Shown: one piece after another, positions 57,015 to 64,000 of the stretch
Layout of the letters: every line of letters starts with the position of its first letter
Numbering within the stretch: position 1 is the first letter of the stretch
Assembly (NCBI RefSeq): GCF_003369915.1
Contig: NW_022881603.1
Coordinates: 37,223,124 to 37,287,123 of the forward strand
Direction: 5' to 3'
DNA: 64,000 nt
Source: Drosophila miranda
Lineage: Eukaryota > Arthropoda > Insecta > Diptera > Drosophilidae
Notes under the pieces: model-generated
The model's input: only the letters and a program-made list of their open reading frames with translations
The model's database searches: none
Told to the model about the DNA's origin: nothing
Made by a program: the position numbers and the translations under genes

Positions 57015-58645
57015 TGTTACACTTGGCTTGTTTCCCAGAGGGCAATGCCGGCTAGCTGTCGACCCCAGGGCTGGGTAGTTCCCCTTGCCCGCCAAATGTA
57101 GACAAAAAAGGAGACATACTACTTCTCGGGACATCAAAACTAACAAAAACCTAACAACAACAAAGAAAATCATAAACAGACGGCTATCAAGTGGGTGAAG
57201 CTTGGGTGTTATCACTTCGCGCGCCCGCCCTACCTGTGACCAAACACACCGTTCATTTTGGCCACCCTCTGCTGGAACGGTAACGGCTGGCCTAATCCAT
57301 GGCTACGCCACGCGTCCTCCCTCTATTTTAAATTTAATGCATCATGCTTCAATATATATCCAAGCTTTAATAATCGTAAATTGACAATTTTATCTTTCTC
57401 ATTAATAAATAGCTACACTCAAAATTATCACTAACCACTAAGAAACACCAAAACGTTCGACACAAAGGCAAACAAGGAAATAACTGCTGAAATTTCGTTC
57501 AACCAACAGGGATACCCTCACCCATACGTAATGGAATATGTGTAGATGAGTGGATCCAGTTTTACGGGAGTTAATTTAACTCGGGCCCCTACGGAGACTT
57601 AACCTACCAAGAGCTCTTGTTAAGGGTCCCCGGGACATAAACAATAAACAATATTTTTCCACAAATCACTCGACCAAATACGGTGGACTGATGGGACCCC
57701 CACGTCACCCACTAAGGGTTAATCTTCTGGCACTGAACAGCTGATCGCAGATTTAGGTTCGTGAAAGGTGTTGGTGTTTTTACATATTTTTTTTCAATGG
57801 CCAAGATTTTACGTTAAACGGTTTAAGCTAATACTAATTACTAAATAAAGGACAACACACGGAACAAAATAACATTTAATGTGGAACGGTGTTTGGAGTC
57901 CGGATTATGTTTTTTTCTTTAAGTTCAAACGACGCGGGCGATCGCTGGCCGTGGCCGGTCAGCCCTAAATTTATATAGGTCCGTTTATACGTGTGCGCGT
58001 GTGTGTGTGTGTGAATAGGGTTTCGGGGTTTTTACTTGGTGAATGAGACCAAACGTGTGGCACGCACTGGAAGGCGATGCAACGATCGTGCGGTGTGGCT
58101 AGAATCGCCCTGGCAGCTAAATCGTCCTCTTTCACCCTCCCCCTTCACACGTCCCGCGCTACTTGGCTCACACACGCGCAACTGGAACGAACTCACTCAG
58201 GTTAAGTTGGGCAGTCTTCTGCTCTGCAGTCGACTTTCTCGAACTCCAGTGTCCCTCTCCAGGAAACCTTCTGGCCCGGTTCTGGTGGCTATATTCCTTG
58301 CCGGCTGTTAGTAAAATATTCTGCATTACAACCTATTTTATCGCCCGCCTTTTCTGTACTCACTTCAAACTTTCTGTTTTAAGCACAAAATTTCAAATTT
58401 CGACGTTACTCCGTCCACGCTCTACGATTTCCATAATCCAATCCACGTTTTCTAATATTTTCACTCCTATTTATCCCTTTTTCCCTTACTAATACATATA
58501 ACTAATCCTATTCTCTTCCTTATATCCCCAGTAACGGCTCCAGCTCCCCCGATGACCACGTACACCATCGAGCCTCCCTGGACTTCCGCTAGATGGCGCG
58601 TCGCCCTCAGCCCTGGCCACCTATCGTTCAGGTGGGATTGGAACA
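57015..58645 (-). repeat. 5' LTR of gypsy family A copy 2 (1631 bp)
   Basis: Full-length LTR matching 2947-4578. Ends GATTGGAACA before the TTAA duplication. Confidence 0.9.
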
Positions 58646-60034
58646 TTAATACATATTCCAGGCTCTGTCGCAGCTGTCTAAAGACGTATTCTCTTTCTCG
58701 ACACTTGACACACACTTGATATAGTTGAATGCTTATATTTGCTTACTTTTATTATTCACTTTTATTTTCATACGTGCAATGGTAAACAGACACTCAGAAA
58801 TATACCGAAACTACGTCACAAATTTCAAAATATGCCGAAAATATACTGACGTATTATTTGTATTCAAGCTGAATAAAATTGCTTTCGGTTGAATACTAGC
58901 TAGCAACGACTATCAGCACTGAACACATATTTTTAACCGATAATCTAATCAATTTTATATAAAAGTGGCTAATTTTAAGTACCATCTTTATTGGCATTGT
59001 ATATAAAATAAGGTTTCAATAAAAAATGTCAACAATTTCCACTAAGTTTATTTCTTTACATGGTAACTACCCATTTGCTACATATTAAAATCATTTTTAT
59101 AAAGGGGAATATGTGTACTTTTCAAAATTGTTGGACCGTTCTTTTCCATATAAGCCCCATGGAAGCGCCAGTGTGAAAAACCCCCGTTATGCATATTTTT
59201 ACATTCCTTTTTTTTATATTTTTGAAAACATTGAGATTTTGATAGCAAGTGATCAAGATTTCGATGATTTCCCGCATTAATAATCGATGTGGCTCTAAAT
59301 TGCATTTTTACACGACTTCTACATTGGGGCATTGGCCAAGAGGGTGAGTGCATAACCTTAATATACTGGAAAATACTATGGAAAGTATTTTTATATTTTG
59401 CAAGGTGTGTGAGCCAGACATTGTGGCAAGAAAATTAGTGTACTAGGTGACTTGGCGATAAAATATACGGTCTGAAATATGCCACATATACCCAATTAAG
59501 ACCCCTCTATTTAAACAGTCATTGTAGATACCTCCTATCCCTTCTTTTACTCACAAAAAAAAAAACCCACTATATCCACGATTTTCACTATTTTCGGTGC
59601 AATATTAAAATACCCCTTTGGCATACAATGGGCTAATCGTTCTGTGATTTGATATCATTCTTATTGGATTTGTTTAGAATTTTCACGAGTTTTCAAAGTG
59701 AAAATTTTGAAAAATATACCGCTAAAAATTATTGTGTAAAAAAAGCACTACCTTTAAAAAACTGCATACAAAATACCAGATTAAATTGTTAAACAAATTC
59801 CAAGTCCCCAATCTATCAAAAAAAGTTTCCTTGCCAGGTAAAAAAGAGGTAAATATTATTATTATTAGTATTACTTTCCGCTGTCTAACTCGAATTGTTA
59901 TCCAGTTTAAATAAAGGGGCTTAAGTGGGCTAAGTTCGTTTTTTCATCGGTATGGCACGCTGAAAAGGCGCCATTCTTAAGAAGCGTCCCTCCATTTTTT
60001 TTAAACTCCTAAATAATTACTGCTCGACGTCATA
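58646..60034 (+). other. 5' flank of mars-like copy 6 (unit 6)
   Basis: Host flank after the gypsy insertion. A deletion near 59656 removes about 80 bp relative to unit 1. The TATA-like box and the donor-like and acceptor-like signals are kept. No gene is supported. Confidence 0.55.
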
Positions 60035-61459
60035 TTGCAGCGCCACAGGGAATTATATAAACAGCAATCACTTGCTTTCAGCCCACGCAATTTCGATGAG
60101 CAGAACCGGGAACTCCAGAATGCGGCGCGTGCAAAACAGCGCGAGGATCGTTTTCAAAGCAACCGCATTATTAGTGTTAGTCCAACTCCCGTCAAGCGTG
60201 CGGCACCTATACCGCCCTCAGAGGAGGCGCAGCCACGCCTTACCTATGTCGCTCCTCCTAAGGAGAATCGAAAACCAGAGCTGCCTCAGCAGCAGAGGAA
60301 CCCCACCCGGGACCTTTACATAAAGCGCTTCGTGGATTGGAAGGCTGCCAGGAAGGAACAAACAAAGAACGAGCAAATTGCTCGTCGTGGTCAAAAGATG
60401 TGCACATATAAAACCGAAACACTTACACCTGCGACAAACCCCCAGAAAGAGCAGGAGAACGCTCCGGCATTTGTGCCGCCAAAAAGGCACTCCTTATATG
60501 TTTTGTCAAAAAAAACTCAGTGTACGCAGACGGCAGCGGAGAGGAAACAGCCTTTGGCAACCCAATTGCGTACCCAGGGTCATCCATCCAGATTGCGCGC
60601 TCAGCCTGCGGCAACCATGGCAAAGCTGCAACATGCAACGTCGCGTCTTCAACCGGTCACTGTGAAGACCCAAACATCAAACATGAAACATCAAACATCA
60701 GCAAGGAATGTCCAGCCAGCCACAGTGAAGCCTGCACCTTCACGTGCATTGCCCTTGAAGCCTACAGCAGGCCCAAAGCCCAAGGCAGCAGATTTGGTCG
60801 TTGGACCTTCTGCAAATGGGGTTGTTCATTTGCCAAATGTGAGGACGCAACCATTCGAAAAGCCGGCCGTGAGTAAGCCCACCTTAAAAATACCAGCAGT
60901 GAAACCAAAGCCCATTCAAGGAGGCGGCGGAGGGGGAGCTGCGGGAAAATTTAAGTCGACCGCAGTAGCAAAAGGGCCGGCAATAAAAAACAAGCTTGCC
61001 AGCCAATTGTCGACCAGAATGAAGGCCAAGAGCAACGTCAGCAAGTACGTAGGTCTTCAAAAGAATGTTTGAAATCGGCCGGAGCTGATGAGAGAGTTGG
61101 TTGGGGCTGGGACCACTGAACTCCCACTGCCTCCCAATACGCCGCTGGAAGAGAAGAGAAGATAAGTTTCCCTGCTCTGGCCACATTCACCCAGTGCAAG
61201 ACGAACAATTGCAGTCAAGAAATGATAGAAGCCTTGGGTGAGATTTCAAATCTGAGTCCAGTGGGTCCAATGAGCAGCCACCGAGATTCGAAAGCGAAGC
61301 GGAAATTTGACTTTTCTAGGTACTCTTTGATAAAAACGGCAGCTGAAGAGAGTTTGATCTTGGATCCATATCTGGCTAAGGGTAAGTACAACAGGAATAA
61401 AATGGAGTAAAATGTAATATTATTGGTTTCCAGATCCAGATGATAAAGAACAACGCGGT
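60035..61459 (+). pseudogene. mars: mars-like gene copy 6, start codon lost and 3' end deleted
   Basis: The best preserved 5' half: 345 codons open from 60035 to 61072, but the start codon is TTG instead of ATG and codon 41 is CAA. It shows the undamaged order of the N-terminal region: FSPRNFDEQNRELQ, then KNRKPELPQQQ-like linker, WKAARKEQTKNEQ and the Ala/Lys/Pro-rich stretch. TGA at 61070-61072 is shared with copies 1 and 5. A 5-base insertion (AGAGA repeat) lies near 61153. The intron is 61382-61433. Exon 2 ends at AAAGAACAA, where the GKAP domain is deleted and joined to Tc1 sequence. Confidence 0.75.
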
Positions 61460-61851
61460 AAAGCCTCAAAACCGCCCTCATTCGAGCTTGGGCCGAAGTT
61501 CCGCCCACAACAACCGAAAATTTGGTGGCATCGATGCCCCGACGACTACAGGCTGTAATAGATGCCAATGGTGGACCAACCAAATATTAAAAGTATAAAA
61601 AGTATTAATATTAAGATGACTTTGAGACTATAATACAAAAGCATAGAGGCTGTATGTACACTTTTTTCCGTGAACATTTTATGTTTTTTCGTTGTAACTT
61701 TAGTATACATCATTTATGTTTAAGTTTTTTTTCTGAAATAATAATAACTTTAAGTGTCCTAAATAATGGCATACCAACTTTTTTAATTTTCATTGCGAAA
61801 ACCCGAAATATTGAAAAATCGGTGCTGTATGTTGACTTTTTTCCTTGACTG
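61460..61851 (+). mobile_element. Tc1-type transposon remnant (right arm), unit 6
   Basis: From within the transposase 3' end (AAAGCCTCAAAACC) to the terminus CCTTGACTG, followed by TA. It corresponds to the right arm of 46273-48133, so units 1 to 4 and unit 6 keep opposite arms. Confidence 0.85.
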
Positions 61852-61853
61852 TA

Positions 61854-62174
61854 TAAACAATAACTCATATATTTGATTTCGCGTTGTGTGTAGTTCTCCT
61901 CTCCTCTCCTTTCTTTAATATTCTTGGGCGAGAAAAGCGATTAAAAATACACCGACAACCGACAAGGCAGGCAGAGCGAGAACTGACAGGCGGCGGCGGC
62001 AGCGGCGAACCGACACCGACAGAGAGGGGAGTGTGTGCGTGCGTGAGCGAGCAAGCGCAGCGTTGCCAGCAGCATTTATTTAGCTTACTTAACCGATGAC
62101 ATCGTAAATTCACGGAAAAGCAGGTAGGAAAAAAGCAATTAAGCATTGGCTTTCCATGGGGCAGAATCGGGGTA
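61854..62174 (+). promoter_or_regulatory. GC-rich promoter-like block, unit 6 end
   Basis: Second copy of 48136-48456, differing at very few positions. Same pyrimidine tract, GGC-rich stretch and donor-like AGCAG/GTAGG. Confidence 0.35.
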
Positions 62175-62378
62175 AACCTTGGCGTTTCAAACCGATTGAA
62201 TGTATGTGGTTTTAACAGGAATTTAATTTTACAAAGTAGGGCGTGTGTTCTTGCTGCTGGCAATGCTCTTGCCGTGACGTTGTTTGTTTTTTTTTTTTTT
62301 TTTTTTAACCCCAATAAACACACGCACACACTTGTATTTATTCGGCGAATTTCGTGGGGTGTCTACTGCATTTATTAA
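62175..62378 (+). other. 5' flank of unit 7
   Basis: Start of a further unit, with a T-run near 62288-62306, up to the gypsy A insertion point (TTTATTAA). Confidence 0.55.
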
Positions 62379-64000
62379 TGTTACACTTGGCTTGTTTCCC
62401 AGAGGGCAATGCCGGCTAGCTGTCGACCCCAGGGCTGGGTAGTTCCCCTTGCCCGCCAAATGTAGACAAAAAAGGAGACATACTACTTCTCGGGACATCA
62501 AAACTAACAACAACCTAACAACAACAAAGAAAATCATAAACAGACGGCTATCAAGTGGGTGAAGCTTGGGTGTTATCACTTCGCGCGCCCGCCCTACCGG
62601 TGACCAAACACACCGTTCATTTTGGCCACCCTCTGCTGGAACGGTAACGGCTGGCCTAATCCATGGCTACGCCACGCGTCCTCCCTCTATTTTAAATTTA
62701 ATGCATCATGCTTCAATATATATCCAAGCTTTAATAATCGTAAATTGACAATTTCATCTTTCTCATTAATAAATAGCTATACTCAAAATTATCACTAACC
62801 ACTAAGAAACACCAAAACGTTCGACACAAAGGCAAACAAGGAAATAACTGCTGAAATTTCGTTCAACCAACAGGGATACCCTCACCCATACGTAATGGAA
62901 TATGTGTAGATGAGTGGATCCAGTTTTACGGGAGTTAATTTAACTCGGGCCCCTACGGAGACTTAACCTACCAAGAGCTCTTGTTAAGGGTCCCCGGGAC
63001 ATAAACAATAAACAATATTTTTCCACAAATCACTCGACCAAATACGGTGGACTGATGGGACCCCCGCGTCACCCACTAAGGGTTAATCTCCTGGCACTGA
63101 ACAGCTGATCGCAGATTTAGGTTCGTGAAAGGTTTTGGTGTTTTTACATATTTTTTTTCAATGGCCAAGATTTTACGGTAAACGGTTTAAGCTAATACTA
63201 ATTACTAAATAAAGGACAACACACGGAACAAAATAACATTTAATGTGGAACGGTGTTTGGAGTCCGGATTATGTTTTTTTCTTTAAGTTCAAACGACGCG
63301 GGGATCGCTGGCCGTGGCCGGTCAGCCCTAAATTTATATAGGTCCGTTTATACGTGTGCGCGTGTGTGTGTGTGTGAATAGGGTTTCGGGGTTTTTACTT
63401 GGTGAATGAGACCAAACGTGTGGCACGCACTGGAAGGCGATGCAACGATCGTGCGGTGTGGCTAGAATCGCCCTGGCAGCTAAATCGTCCTCTTTCACCC
63501 TCCCCTTCACACGTCCCGCGCTACTTGGCTCACACACGCGCAACTGGAACGAACTCACTCAGGTTCCGTTGGGCAGTCTTCTGCTCTGCAGTCGACTTTC
63601 TCGAACTCCAGTGTCCCTCTCCAGGAAACCTTCAGGCCCGGTTCTGGTGGCTATATTCCTTGCCGGCTGTTAGTAAAATTTTCTGCATTACAACCTATTT
63701 TATCGCCCGCCTTTTCTGTACTCACTTCAAACTTTCTGTTTTAAGCACAAAATTTCAAATTTCGACGTTACTCCGTCCACGCTCCACGATTTCTATAATC
63801 CAATCCACGTTTTCTAATATTTTCACTCCTATTTATCCCTTTTTCCCTTACTAATACATATAACTAATCCTATTCTCTTCCTTATATCCCCAGTGACGGC
63901 TCCAGCTCCCCCCGATGTCCCCATACACCATCGAGCCTCCCTGGACTTCCGCTGGATGGCGCGTCGCCCTCAGCCCTGGCCACCTATCGTTCAGGTGGGA
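62379..64000 (-). repeat. LTR of a third gypsy family A copy (partial, unit 7)
   Basis: Begins TGTTACACTT at the same host position as the other two copies and runs to within about 10 bp of the expected LTR end at the window edge. It has the middle segment missing from 48654-49940. Whether an internal region follows or it is a solo LTR cannot be seen. Confidence 0.85.

Larger units (their letters stand above)
48654..58645 (-). mobile_element. Ty3/gypsy-type LTR retroelement, family A, copy 2 (decayed)
   Basis: 9992 bp including a nested DINE-1. LTRs at both ends, primer site at 57001-57012, gag intact apart from its last codons, pol broken. The target duplication is TTAA (48650-48653 and 58646-58649); empty units read TTTATTAATACAT. 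The insertion position equals that of copy 1 and of the LTR at 62379, so the element was part of the unit when it was duplicated. Confidence 0.9.

Noticed and set aside
1..64000. tRNA, rRNA and bacterial-type operon features
   Set aside because: No cloverleaf or rRNA sequence was recognised, and the gene structure with introns and retroelements is eukaryotic.

Overview
The window looks like repeat-rich, probably heterochromatic insect DNA, most likely from a Drosophila. The evidence is DINE-1 (Helentron-type) elements with their GTCY microsatellite, BEL/Pao, Ty3/gypsy and Tc1 elements, and a multicopy gene with a short 52-bp intron. The obscura group is my best guess. A sex chromosome or pericentromere is an inference from the amplification pattern and is not proven here.

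The backbone is a head-to-tail array of one host segment. Its unit carries a broken copy of a gene related to mars (the HURP/DLGAP5-type GKAP-domain spindle protein), its 5' flank, a DINE-1 piece and a Tc1 piece. Taking the conserved 5'-flank motif as the unit start, units begin at 9380, 21056, 25943, 39480, 48457 and 62175, and another runs in from the left edge. After subtracting later transposon insertions, units 2, 3 and 4 are each about 4.89 kb. The six visible mars copies are at 6058, 11045, 22726, 36260, 41150 and 60035. All are on the + strand, all keep the intron, and all carry stops, frameshifts or truncations.

Layout: 1-4578 is the end of a gypsy-type element (family A) in unit 1. 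4579-9379 is the rest of unit 1. 9380-21055 is unit 2, whose mars copy is split by a BEL element (11776-18547) carrying an extra inverted LTR. 21056-25942 is unit 3. 25943-39479 is unit 4, with an intact-looking gypsy-type element (family B, 25977-34619) in its 5' flank. 39480-48456 is unit 5, the only unit with the native mars C-terminus, an inverted pair of DINE-1 elements and a complete foldback Tc1 element. 48457-62174 is unit 6, with a decayed family A element (48654-58645) that is itself split by a DINE-1. 62175-64000 begins unit 7 and its family A LTR.

No intact host gene was found. The elements with open coding capacity are the BEL element (1766-residue polyprotein, LTRs apparently identical) and gypsy family B (gag and pol open). 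The most unusual observations are: (i) amplification of an already broken mars gene, with a mosaic distribution of mutations that points to exchange between units; (ii) a BEL insertion whose two outer ends are both U3 ends, because an inverted LTR plus exactly 16 bases of primer-binding site follows the 3' LTR; and (iii) a motif complementary to the primer-binding site, placed 110-112 bp from the 3' LTR in both gypsy families.
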